The notes beneath the pieces are model-generated. The model searched no databases. It was not told the origin of the DNA and saw nothing but the letters and a program-made list of their open reading frames with translations. A stretch of 64,000 bases of DNA, taken from positions 50,973-114,972 of the forward strand of contig NZ_POTW01000008.1 of assembly GCF_003236295.1 (NCBI RefSeq), read 5' to 3'. Each line of letters opens with the position of its first letter. Position 1 is the first letter of the stretch. Positions 29,617 to 38,184 of the stretch are shown here, in pieces. The position numbers and the translations under genes are program-made. The stretch is from Jiangella anatolica. Its GTDB lineage: Bacteria; Actinomycetota; Actinomycetes; Jiangellales; Jiangellaceae.

Positions 29617-30593
29617 CGGGGATCCGCGCCACAGGCACGAAGACGTTGATGCTGTTCGGGGGCCGTGCGCACCCGCAGCTGAACGAGGAGGTCGCCGAGC
29701 ACCTGGGCGTCAGCCTGGTGCCGAGCAAGACCTACAACTTCGCCAACGGCGAGATCTACGTGCGGTTCGAGGAGAGCGTGCGCGGCAGCGACGCGTTCGT
29801 CATCCAGAGCCACACCGCTCCGATCAACGAGTGGATCATGGAGCAGCTGATCATGGTCGACGCGCTGAAGCGGGCGTCGGCCAAGCAGATCACCGTCGTG
29901 ATGCCGTTCTACGGGTACGCCCGGCAGGACAAGAAGCACCGCGGCCGCGAGCCGATCTCCGCCCGGCTGGTCGCGGACATGTTCAAGACCGCCGGCGCCG
30001 ACCGCCTGATGGCCGTCGACCTGCACACCGCGCAGATCCAGGGCTTCTTCGACGGCCCGGTCGACCACCTGTGGGCGCTGCCGATCCTGGCCGGCCACGT
30101 GCAGGAGAACTACCAGCCCGAGAACATGACGGTCGTCTCGCCCGACGCCGGCCGGGTCCGGGTCGCCGACGTGTGGGCCGACCGGCTGGGCACGCCGCTG
30201 GCCATCATCCACAAGCGGCGCAACCCCGAAGTCGCCAACGAGGTGAAGGTGCACGAGGTCGTCGGCGACGTCCAGGGCCGCACCTGCCTGCTGGTCGACG
30301 ACATGATCGACACGGCCGGCACCATCACCCAGGCCGCCGAGGCGCTGATCGACGCCGGCGCCGAGGGTGTCGTGGTCGCCGCGACGCACGCCGTGCTGTC
30401 CGGCCCGGCCGTCGATCGGCTGAAGAACTCGGCCGGCATCAAGGAAGTCATCGTCACCAACACCCTGCCGATCCCGGAGGACCGCCGGTTCGACAAGCTG
30501 ACCGAGTTGTCGATCGCGCCGCTGCTCGCCCGGGCGATTCACGAGGTGTTCGAAGACGGTTCGGTCACCAGCCTCTTCAACGGCAACGCGTAG
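29613..30593 (+). CDS. prs: Ribose-phosphate pyrophosphokinase
   Basis: A 326-residue PRPP synthetase that converts ribose-5-phosphate and ATP to PRPP, the precursor of nucleotides, His and Trp. Motifs: FANGEIYVRFEESVRG, the flexible-loop YGYARQDKKHRGREPISARL (about residues 98-117) and the PRPP-binding loop LLVDDMIDTAGTI (about 228-240). It is translationally coupled to glmU by a GTGA overlap, the conserved actinobacterial arrangement. Confidence 0.97.
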   Translation: MTGIRATGTKTLMLFGGRAHPQLNEEVAEHLGVSLVPSKTYNFANGEIYVRFEESVRGSDAFVIQSHTAPINEWIMEQLIMVDALKRASAKQITVVMPFYGYARQDKKHRGREPISARLVADMFKTAGADRLMAVDLHTAQIQGFFDGPVDHLWALPILAGHVQENYQPENMTVVSPDAGRVRVADVWADRLGTPLAIIHKRRNPEVANEVKVHEVVGDVQGRTCLLVDDMIDTAGTITQAAEALIDAGAEGVVVAATHAVLSGPAVDRLKNSAGIKEVIVTNTLPIPEDRRFDKLTELSIAPLLARAIHEVFEDGSVTSLFNGNA

Positions 30594-30617
30594 CCTCCTG
30601 GGGAGGTATGGGGCCGG

Positions 30618-30648
30618 TTTCACATCGGGGCTGCTCCAGGGCTAGACT
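30618..30648 (+). promoter_or_regulatory. Candidate promoter of rplY
   Basis: A -10-like TAGACT (30643-30648) follows TTTCAC (30618-30623) with a 19-bp spacer, or TTCACA one base later with 18 bp. It lies in the 187-bp prs-rplY gap and would give an unusually long (about 125 nt) 5' leader. The match is moderate. Confidence 0.4.
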
Positions 30649-30780
30649 TCGAGGGTTGCCTCGGCGAGGGTGTGTGCTCTGACCACACCGTGATCGACGC
30701 GGTGCGCAGTCGGTGCGCGCCCTTTGCCCGAGCCCGACGTGTCGCTGACCGCCCACCGTGCTTTCCGAGGAGTTCTCACC

Positions 30781-31431
30781 GTGTCCGACGTCAAGATCGC
30801 CGCCGAGCTGCGTACCGAGTTCGGCAAGGGCGCCGCGCGCCGCCTCCGCCGCGCCGCCAAGGTTCCCGCGGTCCTCTACGGTCACGGGACCGACCCCGTC
30901 CACCTGGCGCTGCCGGGCCACGACACCATGCTCGCGCTGAAGACGCCGAACGTGCTGATCACGCTCGACATCGACGGCCGCGGCAGCGAGCTGGCGCTGC
31001 CCAAGCACGTCCAGCGCGACCCGCTCAAGGGCTTCATCGAGCACGTCGACCTGCTGCTGGTCAAGCGCGGCGAGAAGGTCACCGTCGAGGTCGCGATCGT
31101 CGTCACCGGCGAGGCCGCGCCCGGCACGCTGATCAACGTCGAGCACCCGACCGTCTCCATCGAGGCCGAGGCGACCCACCTGCCCGGGAGCATCGAGGTC
31201 TCCGTCGAAGGCCTGGAGGAGGGCACCCAGATCCTCGCCAAGGACCTCGTGCTGGCGAAGGGCTCCGCGCTGGGCGGCGACCCCGAGCAGCTGGTCGTCA
31301 ACGTCACCGCCGCGCCGACCGCCGAGCAGCTCGAGGGCGAGACCGAGGAGGCCGCCGCCGAGGAGGCCCCGGCCGACGAGGCCGCTGCCGCCGACGAGGC
31401 TCCGGCCGACGAGGCCGCCGACGAGTCCTGA
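30781..31431 (+). CDS. rplY: 50S ribosomal protein L25 / general stress protein Ctc
   Basis: A 216-residue two-domain L25 (CTC type). The N-terminal domain has ELRTEFGKGAARRLRRAAKVPAVLYG, the conserved 5S-rRNA-binding start; the second CTC domain covers about residues 95-190, and the C-terminal tail is Glu/Ala-rich with repeated EEAPADEA units. L25 binds 5S rRNA in the large subunit. The GTG start at 30781 follows a GAGGAG ribosome binding site and gives VSDVKIAAELRTEF. It is followed 30 bp later by pth. Confidence 0.95.
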   Translation: MSDVKIAAELRTEFGKGAARRLRRAAKVPAVLYGHGTDPVHLALPGHDTMLALKTPNVLITLDIDGRGSELALPKHVQRDPLKGFIEHVDLLLVKRGEKVTVEVAIVVTGEAAPGTLINVEHPTVSIEAEATHLPGSIEVSVEGLEEGTQILAKDLVLAKGSALGGDPEQLVVNVTAAPTAEQLEGETEEAAAEEAPADEAAAADEAPADEAADES

Positions 31432-31461
31432 CGCACGTCCGCCGGGCCGGGGAGCCTGTCG

Positions 31462-32043
31462 ATGTCCGACGCGTGGTTGGTGGTCGGGCTGGGCAACCCC
31501 GGCCCGACGTATGCCGGCACCCGGCACAACGCCGGTGCCATGGTGGTCGACCTGCTGGCCGAACGGGCCGGCGTCGCGCTCAAGTCGCAGCGCAAGCACC
31601 GGGCCGACGTCGCCGAGGTGCGCCTCGGCGGCGTCCCCGGCGCGCGGGCCGTCCTGGCCAAGCCGCACACGTACATGAACGAGTCCGGCGGGCCGGTCGC
31701 GCTGCTCGCCGACTTCTACAAGATCACCCCCGACCGGTTGCTGGTCGTCCACGACGAGCTGGACCTGCCGTTCGGCACCGTCCGGCTGAAGCTCGGCGGG
31801 GGTGACAACGGTCACAACGGACTGCGTTCCGTGCGTGCCCGCATCGGCACCGGCGACTACTGCCGGCTGCGCTTCGGCATCGGCCGCCCGCCCGGCCGGA
31901 TGGACCCGGCGGCGTTCGTGCTGAAGCCCTTCTCCACTGCTGAGAAGCGGGAGATCGATCTCGAGGTCGACCGCGCGGCCGACGCCGCGGAGGCCGTCGT
32001 GGTCGACGGACTGACCTACGCGCAGAACCACTACAACGGCTGA
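31462..32043 (+). CDS. pth: Peptidyl-tRNA hydrolase
   Basis: A 193-residue Pth that recycles tRNA from aborted peptidyl-tRNA. It starts with [20 protein letters not shown] (catalytic His in RHN at about residue 24), then [13 protein letters not shown], the catalytic Asp in [11 protein letters not shown] and [12 protein letters not shown]. The length is typical. It closes the conserved glmU-prs-rplY-pth block and is followed by a terminator-like repeat. Confidence 0.97.
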   Translation: MSDAWLVVGLGNPGPTYAGTRHNAGAMVVDLLAERAGVALKSQRKHRADVAEVRLGGVPGARAVLAKPHTYMNESGGPVALLADFYKITPDRLLVVHDELDLPFGTVRLKLGGGDNGHNGLRSVRARIGTGDYCRLRFGIGRPPGRMDPAAFVLKPFSTAEKREIDLEVDRAADAAEAVVVDGLTYAQNHYNG

Positions 32044-32048
32044 ACCGC

Positions 32049-32093
32049 ACCTCCGATCCGGCCCGGCCGACCTCCTCGTCCGAAATCGGAGGT
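32049..32093 (+). terminator. Terminator-like inverted repeat after pth
   Basis: ACCTCCGAT (32049-32057) pairs exactly with ATCGGAGGT (32085-32093); the 27-nt loop contains further short GC-rich complementarity. It begins 6 bp after the pth stop and is followed by TTTCGAC. There is no real U-tract, as usual in such GC-rich genomes. Confidence 0.4.
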
Positions 32094-32188
32094 TTCGACT
32101 GTCGCCTTCCGGTTCCGCAGCGTATAGTCCGTCCCAGTTCGTCGGCTTGATGATGAGCCGGTGGGGGGTATCGGAGCCTGGGGGGGCC

Positions 32189-33709
32189 ATGGCTACGGTG
32201 GGTCTGTCGTCGGCTGGCGCGCGCACACAACCGCGGAGAACTCTGTCCGAGTTCGACGGGCGTGGTCCGCTCGTGCCGCCTGCGGTGCGTCCTTTTCGTT
32301 ATCGCCGCGTCACCGCGGCGGGTGACCTGCTGACGGGTGCGCTGGCGCTTGCCGCCACCGTCGCGTCGAGCTGGTCGCACCTCGACATCGAGATCGCGGT
32401 CGGCGCGATGGCGGTCGTCTGGCCGCTGGTGCTGACGGCGAAGACGGGCCGGGCGGACCGGCTGTTCGGCGTCAAGAACACCTATCGCGACGTGCTGAAG
32501 TCGCTGGCCGCGTTGATCGCGATCCTGGCGGTGGCCGGTGCGGTGCTCTCGATCCCGCTGCTGGGCACGACGTTCCTGGCGGTGGCCGCGATCCTGGCCG
32601 GCGGCTCGATCGCCGTCCGGCTGGTGGTGCGGCGCAAGCTGCGCCGGCTGCGCATGCTCGGCCGGGCCACCCGGCGGACGCTGCTGGTCGGCCCGGCGAG
32701 CGGCGTCGCCGCCAGCATGGACCGCTTCACCAGCGACGGCGAGCACCCGCTGTCCGTCGTCGCGGCGTGCGTCGAGGACGACGGCACCGAGCCGCCGGCC
32801 TCGGTCCCCGTCGTCGGCACGATCGTCGGTGGTCTGCCGGGCCACGACGACGCGCTGCGCGACGAGGAGATCGTGCACGCGGTACGGCTGGCCGCCCAGC
32901 GTGTGCGGGCCCGCACGGTGTGCGTCACGCCCGGCTCGGAGTTCACCGGCGACCGCCTGCGCGCGCTGAGCTGGATGCTCGGCGACATCGGCATCGACCT
33001 CGTCACCGACCTCGGGCTTTCCGACGTCGCGGCGCACCGCATGGGCCTGGGCAGCATGGGCTCCAGCGTGCTGCTGCACGTCAAGCAGGTCCGCCCGACC
33101 GGGCTGCGGCTGGCCGCGAAGGTCGCCACCGACCGCCTGCTGGCCGGACTGATGCTGCTGCTGCTCTCGCCGCTGCTGCTGACCATCGGCCTCGCGGTGA
33201 AGCTCACCGACTCCGGTCCGGCGATCTACCGGCAGGACCGGGTCGGCCGCGACGGGCTGTACTTCACCATGTTCAAGTTCCGCACGATGTACGTCGACGC
33301 CGACCAGCGCCGCGCGGAGCTGCTCGACTCCGCCGACGGCGACGGCGACGGCCCGATGTTCAAGATGCGCCACGACCCGCGGATCACCCGGATCGGCCGG
33401 CTGCTGCGCAAGTACTCCCTCGACGAGCTGCCGCAGCTGCTCAACGTGCTGCGCGGCGACATGTCGCTGGTCGGCCCGCGGCCGGCGCTGCCGGAGGAGG
33501 TCGCGACGTACGACGGCACCGCCCGGCGCCGGCTGGCCGCGATCCCGGGCATGACCGGGCTGTGGCAGGTGAGCGGCCGGTCCAACCTCACGTGGGGCGA
33601 GACCGTGCGGCTGGACCTGCGCTACGTCGACAACTGGTCCTACGGCGACGACCTGCAGCTGCTGCGCCGCACCGCCGGCGCCGTGGTGCGCAGCACCGGC
33701 GCCTACTGA
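32189..33709 (+). CDS. Exopolysaccharide polyprenyl glycosylphosphotransferase (initiating sugar transferase)
   Basis: A 506-residue membrane enzyme that moves a sugar-1-phosphate onto undecaprenyl phosphate, the first step of exopolysaccharide assembly. There are about four N-terminal helices (including LLTGALALAATVAS), a nucleotide-binding-like middle domain, a helix at DRLLAGLMLLLLSPLLLTIG (about residues 315-334), and the C-terminal bacterial sugar transferase domain with FKFRTMYVDAD, KYSLDELPQLLNVLRGDMS, LVGPRP and PGMTGLWQVSGRS. The start was chosen at 32189, behind the GGGGGG tract and a TATAGT-like -10 box at 32123. It may initiate the polymer built by the genes from 38 to 44 kb. Confidence 0.92.
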   Translation: MATVGLSSAGARTQPRRTLSEFDGRGPLVPPAVRPFRYRRVTAAGDLLTGALALAATVASSWSHLDIEIAVGAMAVVWPLVLTAKTGRADRLFGVKNTYRDVLKSLAALIAILAVAGAVLSIPLLGTTFLAVAAILAGGSIAVRLVVRRKLRRLRMLGRATRRTLLVGPASGVAASMDRFTSDGEHPLSVVAACVEDDGTEPPASVPVVGTIVGGLPGHDDALRDEEIVHAVRLAAQRVRARTVCVTPGSEFTGDRLRALSWMLGDIGIDLVTDLGLSDVAAHRMGLGSMGSSVLLHVKQVRPTGLRLAAKVATDRLLAGLMLLLLSPLLLTIGLAVKLTDSGPAIYRQDRVGRDGLYFTMFKFRTMYVDADQRRAELLDSADGDGDGPMFKMRHDPRITRIGRLLRKYSLDELPQLLNVLRGDMSLVGPRPALPEEVATYDGTARRRLAAIPGMTGLWQVSGRSNLTWGETVRLDLRYVDNWSYGDDLQLLRRTAGAVVRSTGAY

Positions 33710-34563
33710 ACCGCGGGCAGGAAGTCCGCGGCGTGCTCGGCCGCCCACTCGCGGAATCGGCGGGCTGGGCGGCCGGTGATCGCCTCGACGGTGTCCAGCA
33801 CCGGCTCCGGCCGGTCGACGAGCGTCGCCCAGTACGCCAGCGCGGCAGCCGCGTACTCCGGGTCGCCGAACCACGTGGCGAACTCCGCCCGCGCCTCGTC
33901 CGGCGGCTGCTCCTCCCAGCGGACCGGCCGGCCGATCGCCTCGCCGATCAGCCGCGCCTGCTCGGCCTGCGTGATCGTCTCCGGGCCGGTGAGGACGTGG
34001 ACGGCTCCGGCGTGCGCGTCCGGGTCGGTGAGCGCGGCGACGGCGGCGTCGGCGAGATCGCGCTCGTGGACCAGCGATCGTCCGGCCGCGCCGAACGGGG
34101 CCCGGACCACGCCGGTGTGCGCCTGCGCGGCCCAGTCCAGCGTGTTGGTGGCGAACCCACCGGCGCGCAGCATCGTCCAGCTCACCCCGGACCGGCGCAG
34201 CGCGTCCTCGACCGCGCCCCAGATGCCGTTCTCCTCCACGGGGCGGTCGTCACGGACGTTGAGCGCGGAGAGGTAGACGACGTGACGCGGCGCGGCGGCC
34301 AGCGCGGCCGCCACCTCTTGCAGCCCGTCAGGGGAGAACGACGGCCAGAGCAGGAAGACCCGGCCGGCGCCGGCCAGCGCCGCGGTCAGGGTGTCCGGCC
34401 GGGTGAGGTCGCCGGCGACGACCTCGACGCCCGCGGGGAGAACGGCGCGGGCGTTCTCGGGGTCGCGAGTCAGCACGCGGATCGGGAGGCCGCGGCCGGC
34501 CAGCGTGCCAACGATGTGGCGGCCGACGTTGCCGGTGCCGCCGATGACGAGAATGGTGTCCAT
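33703..34563 (-). CDS. NmrA-like NAD(P)-binding protein
   Basis: A 286-residue atypical SDR of the NmrA/NAD(P)H quinone oxidoreductase-like group. It starts ILVIGGTGNVGRHIVGTLAG, the family's GxxGxxG loop, and later has YLSALNVRDDRPVEENG. It lacks the classical YxxxK pair, as is common in NmrA-type proteins. It is divergent from a SoxR regulator with a palindromic box between, so it is a likely SoxR target acting on quinone or redox-active metabolites. It overlaps the sugar transferase 3' end by 7 bp. Confidence 0.87.
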   Translation of the reverse strand: MDTILVIGGTGNVGRHIVGTLAGRGLPIRVLTRDPENARAVLPAGVEVVAGDLTRPDTLTAALAGAGRVFLLWPSFSPDGLQEVAAALAAAPRHVVYLSALNVRDDRPVEENGIWGAVEDALRRSGVSWTMLRAGGFATNTLDWAAQAHTGVVRAPFGAAGRSLVHERDLADAAVAALTDPDAHAGAVHVLTGPETITQAEQARLIGEAIGRPVRWEEQPPDEARAEFATWFGDPEYAAAALAYWATLVDRPEPVLDTVEAITGRPARRFREWAAEHAADFLPAVQ

Positions 34564-34578
34564 GTCCCCAGGCTCAGA

Positions 34579-34596
34579 CTTAAACCAAGGTTCAGG
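34579..34596. promoter_or_regulatory. SoxR/MerR-type operator
   Basis: CTTAAACCAAGGTTCAGG is an imperfect 18-bp palindrome (14 of 18 symmetric positions) centred between the divergent NmrA-like and soxR genes. It lies 16 bp from the former's start and 18 bp from the latter's. MerR-family activators bind such sites between promoter elements. The exact promoter boxes are unclear. Confidence 0.5.
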
Positions 34597-34614
34597 TCAA
34601 GCTACGGTGGACGC

Positions 34615-34995
34615 ATGCCCGAACTGACCATCGGCGAGCTGGCCGAGCGCAGCGGCGTGCCGGCCTCGACGCTGCGCTACTACGAGCGGCACGGTTTGCT
34701 GCACAGCCGCCGCACGACCGGCAACCAGCGCCGCTACGCCGAGGCGATGCTGCGGCAGGTGGCGTTCATCCGGGCGTCGCAGCGGGTCGGCATCCCGCTG
34801 GCCGAGATCGGCGAGGTGCTGGAGTTCCTGCCCGACGGCGGCGCGCCGACACCGCAGTTCTGGGCCCGGGCGGCGCAGTGCTGGGGCCGGGCCATCGACG
34901 AGCGCATCGCCGCGCTGCAGCGCCGGCGCGAGGTGTTCAGCGCGTGCGCGAGCTGCGGCTGCCTGACGTTCGGCGAGTGCGCGCTCGTCGCGTGA
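34615..34995 (+). CDS. soxR: Redox-sensitive transcriptional activator SoxR
   Basis: A 126-residue MerR-family protein. The N-terminal winged HTH reads LTIGELAERSGVPASTLRYY and the dimerisation helix follows. The C-terminal cluster CASCGCLTFGEC is the SoxR [2Fe-2S] motif C-x2-C-x-C-x5-C, so oxidation of the cluster by redox-cycling compounds would activate it. In actinomycetes SoxR typically responds to redox-active secondary metabolites. The probable target is the divergent NmrA-like gene. The length is slightly short of the E. coli protein (154) but complete. Confidence 0.92.
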   Translation: MPELTIGELAERSGVPASTLRYYERHGLLHSRRTTGNQRRYAEAMLRQVAFIRASQRVGIPLAEIGEVLEFLPDGGAPTPQFWARAAQCWGRAIDERIAALQRRREVFSACASCGCLTFGECALVA

Positions 34996-35094
34996 CCGGA
35001 TGCTGGACGGAGCGTCTCGGATATTGGGCGAGCGCGTGATTCCGGACGGGATCACCCTAGGCTGGGACGTTCGAGACCGGCTTCGAGGAGATCC

Positions 35095-35859
35095 GTGGCA
35101 TCCACTGATGCGATCCTGGCCGCCCGCCTCGCCACCGAGGCGGGCGCGCTGCTGCTCGCACTGCGCCGCGACCACGATCCGGCATCGGGCACCCAAGTGC
35201 TGCGCGACGCGGGGGATCGCGCGGCCCAAGGCTTCCTGGCCGGCGCGCTGGCGGCGCAGCGGCCGGGCGACGCCGTCCTGAGCGAGGAGGCGCCGGACAC
35301 CGCCGTGCGGCCGGCCGCCCGTCGCGTCTGGATCGTGGACCCGCTGGACGGCACCCGGGAGTTCGGCGAGGGCCGCGACGACTGGGCGGTGCACGTGGCG
35401 CTCTGGCAGGACGGCGACCTGGCCGCCGGCGCCGTCGCGCTGCCCGGCCTCGACACCACGCTGACCAGCGACCCGGCCCCCGTGCTCCCGACGCCGAACC
35501 GGGACCGAACCGGAGCGCCGCGGATCGCCGTCAGCCGCAGCCGTCCACCGGCCGCCGCCGAGCGCGCCGCCGAGGCGCTGGGCGCCGAGCTGGTGCCGAT
35601 CGGGTCGGCCGGCTTCAAGGCCGGCGCCGTCGTGCGCGGCGAGGTCGACGCCTACGTCCACGCCGGCGGCCAGTACGAGTGGGACTCCGCCGCGCCGGTG
35701 GCCGTCGCCCGCGCCGCAGGCCTGCACACCAGCCGGCTGGACGGGTCGCCGCTGCGGTACAACCAGGCCGACCCGTACCTGCCCGACCTGCTCATCGCCC
35801 GCCCGGAGCTCGCCGCCGCGCTCCTGGCGGCCGTCGCCGAACCCGCGAGGTCAGCATGA
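35095..35859 (+). CDS. cysQ: 3'(2'),5'-bisphosphate nucleotidase (CysQ-like)
   Basis: A 254-residue inositol-monophosphatase-fold phosphatase. It shows LSEEAPD, the metal-binding [12 protein letters not shown] (about residues 77-88) and the C-terminal [15 protein letters not shown] (about 199-213). It hydrolyses PAP and related nucleotides formed during sulfate activation. The GTG start follows a GAGGAG ribosome binding site, and its end overlaps cysD by 4 bp, which strongly supports a cysQ-cysD-cysN operon. Confidence 0.9.
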   Translation: MASTDAILAARLATEAGALLLALRRDHDPASGTQVLRDAGDRAAQGFLAGALAAQRPGDAVLSEEAPDTAVRPAARRVWIVDPLDGTREFGEGRDDWAVHVALWQDGDLAAGAVALPGLDTTLTSDPAPVLPTPNRDRTGAPRIAVSRSRPPAAAERAAEALGAELVPIGSAGFKAGAVVRGEVDAYVHAGGQYEWDSAAPVAVARAAGLHTSRLDGSPLRYNQADPYLPDLLIARPELAAALLAAVAEPARSA

Positions 35860-36764
35860 CGATCCACGAGTACCAGCTCTCGCAGCTCGACCTGCTCGAG
35901 GCCGAGGCCGTCCACGTCTTCCGCGAGGTCGCCGCCGAGCTGGAGCGGCCGGTGCTGCTGTTCTCCGGCGGCAAGGACTCCATCGTCATGCTGCGGCTGG
36001 CCGAGAAGGCGTTCTGGCCGGCCCCGATGCCGTTCCCCGTCATGCACGTCGACACCGGGCACAACTTCCCCGAGGTGCTGGAGTTCCGCGACCGCCGGGT
36101 GGCCGAGCTGGGCGTCAACCTCGTCGTCGCGTCGGTGCCGGACGCCATCGAGCGCGGGCTGGTGGCCGAGGAGCCGAACGGCTCGCGCAACCGGATCCAG
36201 ACCCCGGTGCTGCTGGAGGCGGTCGAGAAGCACCGCTTCACCGCGCTGTTCGGCGGCGCCCGCCGCGACGAGGAGAAGGCGCGGGCCAAGGAGCGGGTGT
36301 TCTCCTTCCGCGACGACTTCGGCCAGTGGGACCCGAAGAACCAGCGCCCGGAGCTGTGGAACCTGTACAACGGCCGGATCCACCTGGGCGAGAGCATCCG
36401 GGTGTTCCCGCTGTCGAACTGGACCGAGCTCGACGTCTGGCACTACATCCAGCGCGAGCAGATCGCCGTCCCGTCCATCTACTACGCGCACGAGCGCGAG
36501 GTGTTCGAGCGCGACGGCATGCTGTTCGCGAACAACGAGTTCTGCCGCCCGCGCGAGGGCGAGACGACGTTCACCGCGACGGTCCGCTACCGCACCGTCG
36601 GCGACGCGTCGCTGACAGCGGCCGTGCGCTCCGACGCCGACACCGTCGAGAAGGTGATCGACGAGATCGCCGCCACCCGGCTGACCGAGCGCGGCGCCAC
36701 CCGCGGCGACGACCGCGTCAGCGAGGCCGCGATGGAGGACCGGAAGAAGGAAGGCTACTTCTGA
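35856..36764 (+). CDS. cysD: Sulfate adenylyltransferase subunit 2
   Basis: A 302-residue PP-loop ATP pyrophosphatase, the catalytic subunit of ATP sulfurylase (sulfate + ATP to APS). The PP-loop is [13 protein letters not shown] at about residues 31-43; [20 protein letters not shown] and the C-terminal [14 protein letters not shown] are hallmark CysD sequences. It overlaps cysQ and is followed 1 bp later by cysN. Confidence 0.97.
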   Translation: MTIHEYQLSQLDLLEAEAVHVFREVAAELERPVLLFSGGKDSIVMLRLAEKAFWPAPMPFPVMHVDTGHNFPEVLEFRDRRVAELGVNLVVASVPDAIERGLVAEEPNGSRNRIQTPVLLEAVEKHRFTALFGGARRDEEKARAKERVFSFRDDFGQWDPKNQRPELWNLYNGRIHLGESIRVFPLSNWTELDVWHYIQREQIAVPSIYYAHEREVFERDGMLFANNEFCRPREGETTFTATVRYRTVGDASLTAAVRSDADTVEKVIDEIAATRLTERGATRGDDRVSEAAMEDRKKEGYF

Positions 36765-36765
36765 G

Positions 36766-38016
36766 ATGGATCTGCTCAGGTTCGCCACCGCCGGCTCCGT
36801 CGACGACGGCAAGAGCACGCTGATCGGGCGGCTCCTCTACGACTCCAAGGCGATCTTCACCGACCAGCTGGAGAGCGTGGAGCGCACCAGCCAGCAGCGC
36901 GGCGACGAGTACACCGACCTCTCGCTGCTGACCGACGGCCTGCGCGCCGAGCGCGAGCAGGGCATCACCATCGACGTCGCGTACCGCTACTTCGCCACGC
37001 CGCGGCGCAAGTTCATCATCGCCGACACCCCGGGGCACATCCAGTACACCCGCAACATGGTCACCGGCGCCTCCACCGCCGACCTCGCGATCGTGCTGGT
37101 CGACGCGCGCAAGGGCATGGTCGAGCAGAGCCGCCGGCACGCCTTCCTGGTGTCGCTGCTGCGGGTGCCGCACCTGGTGCTCGCGGTCAACAAGATGGAC
37201 CTCGTCGACTGGTCGCAGGAGGTCTTCGAGGGCATCGAGAAGGAGTTCTCGTCGTTCGCGACGAAGCTCGACGTGCCCGATCTCACCGTCGTGCCGATCT
37301 CCGCGCTGCACGGCGACAACATCGTCAGCCGGTCGCCGAACATGCCGTGGTACGAGGGCCCGTCGCTGCTGCACCACCTGGAGCACGTGCACATCGCCAG
37401 CGACCGCAACCTCGTCGACGTCCGGTTCCCGGTGCAGTACGTGATCCGGCCGCAGTCGCTGCAGCGCACCGACTACCGCGCCTACGCCGGGCAGGTGGCC
37501 GGCGGCGTGCTCAAGGCCGGCGACGAGGTCATGGTGCTGCCCAGCGGGTTCACCACCCGGATCGCCGCCATCGAGACCGCCGACGGCCCGGTCGGCGAGG
37601 CGTTCGCGCCGATGTCGGTGACGGTCCGGCTCGAGGACGAGATCGACGTCTCCCGCGGCGACATGATCTGCCGGCCGCACAACCAGCCGGCCGTCGCGCA
37701 GGACATCGACGCGATGGTCTGCTGGATGGCCGAGACGCCGCTCGTGCCGGGCCAGAAGCTGGCCATCAAGCACACGACGCGCTCGGCCCGGGCACTGGTG
37801 AAGGAGCTGCAGTACCGGCTCGACGTCAACTCGCTGCACCGCGACGACACCGCGACCCAGCTCGGCCTCAACGACATCGGCCGGGTGCGGCTGCGCACCA
37901 CCGTGCCGCTGCTCGCCGACGAGTACCGCCGCAACCGGCAGACCGGCGGGTTCATCCTCATCGACGAGGCCACGAACCGCACCGTCGGCGCCGGCATGAT
38001 CACGTCGGCGAGCTGA
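36766..38016 (+). CDS. cysN: Sulfate adenylyltransferase subunit 1 (GTPase)
   Basis: A 416-residue EF-Tu-like GTPase that drives ATP sulfurylase with CysD. G1 is SVDDGKSTLIGRLL (about residues 11-24), G3 is ADTPGHIQYTRNM and G4 is VNKMDLVD, followed by two beta-barrel domains. There is no fused APS kinase domain at the C-terminus, and no cysC gene is adjacent. Sulfate activation could serve cysteine synthesis or sulfation of a metabolite; the window does not decide. Confidence 0.96.
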   Translation: MDLLRFATAGSVDDGKSTLIGRLLYDSKAIFTDQLESVERTSQQRGDEYTDLSLLTDGLRAEREQGITIDVAYRYFATPRRKFIIADTPGHIQYTRNMVTGASTADLAIVLVDARKGMVEQSRRHAFLVSLLRVPHLVLAVNKMDLVDWSQEVFEGIEKEFSSFATKLDVPDLTVVPISALHGDNIVSRSPNMPWYEGPSLLHHLEHVHIASDRNLVDVRFPVQYVIRPQSLQRTDYRAYAGQVAGGVLKAGDEVMVLPSGFTTRIAAIETADGPVGEAFAPMSVTVRLEDEIDVSRGDMICRPHNQPAVAQDIDAMVCWMAETPLVPGQKLAIKHTTRSARALVKELQYRLDVNSLHRDDTATQLGLNDIGRVRLRTTVPLLADEYRRNRQTGGFILIDEATNRTVGAGMITSAS

Positions 38017-38087
38017 GCGTCCGGTGGGCTCCAAGATCACCGGCGGAGATGCGGGAACGTCCCGCGCGGGCTATGCTCGACCCGATT

Positions 38088-38114
38088 CGCGTCTCGTAGT
38101 CGCACCGAGACGCG
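38088..38114. terminator. Hairpin between cysN and the ligase gene
   Basis: CGCGTCTCG (38088-38096) pairs exactly with CGAGACGCG (38106-38114) around a 9-nt loop. It sits 72 bp past cysN and 71 bp before the ligase start, in a 168-bp gap. It could terminate the cys operon or serve as a regulatory site; there is no U-tract. Confidence 0.4.
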
Positions 38115-38184
38115 TGGGGTGATTCGCTCGGGGGGGCCGAGAAGTGCGGATGCACCGTTGTGCTGCTCGACCGGCGATCGTGCT

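Noticed and set aside
35000..35094. Riboswitch or attenuator in front of cysQ-cysD-cysN
   Set aside because: The gap is under 100 bp. No conserved SAM-riboswitch core, terminator or leader peptide with Cys codons could be recognised.
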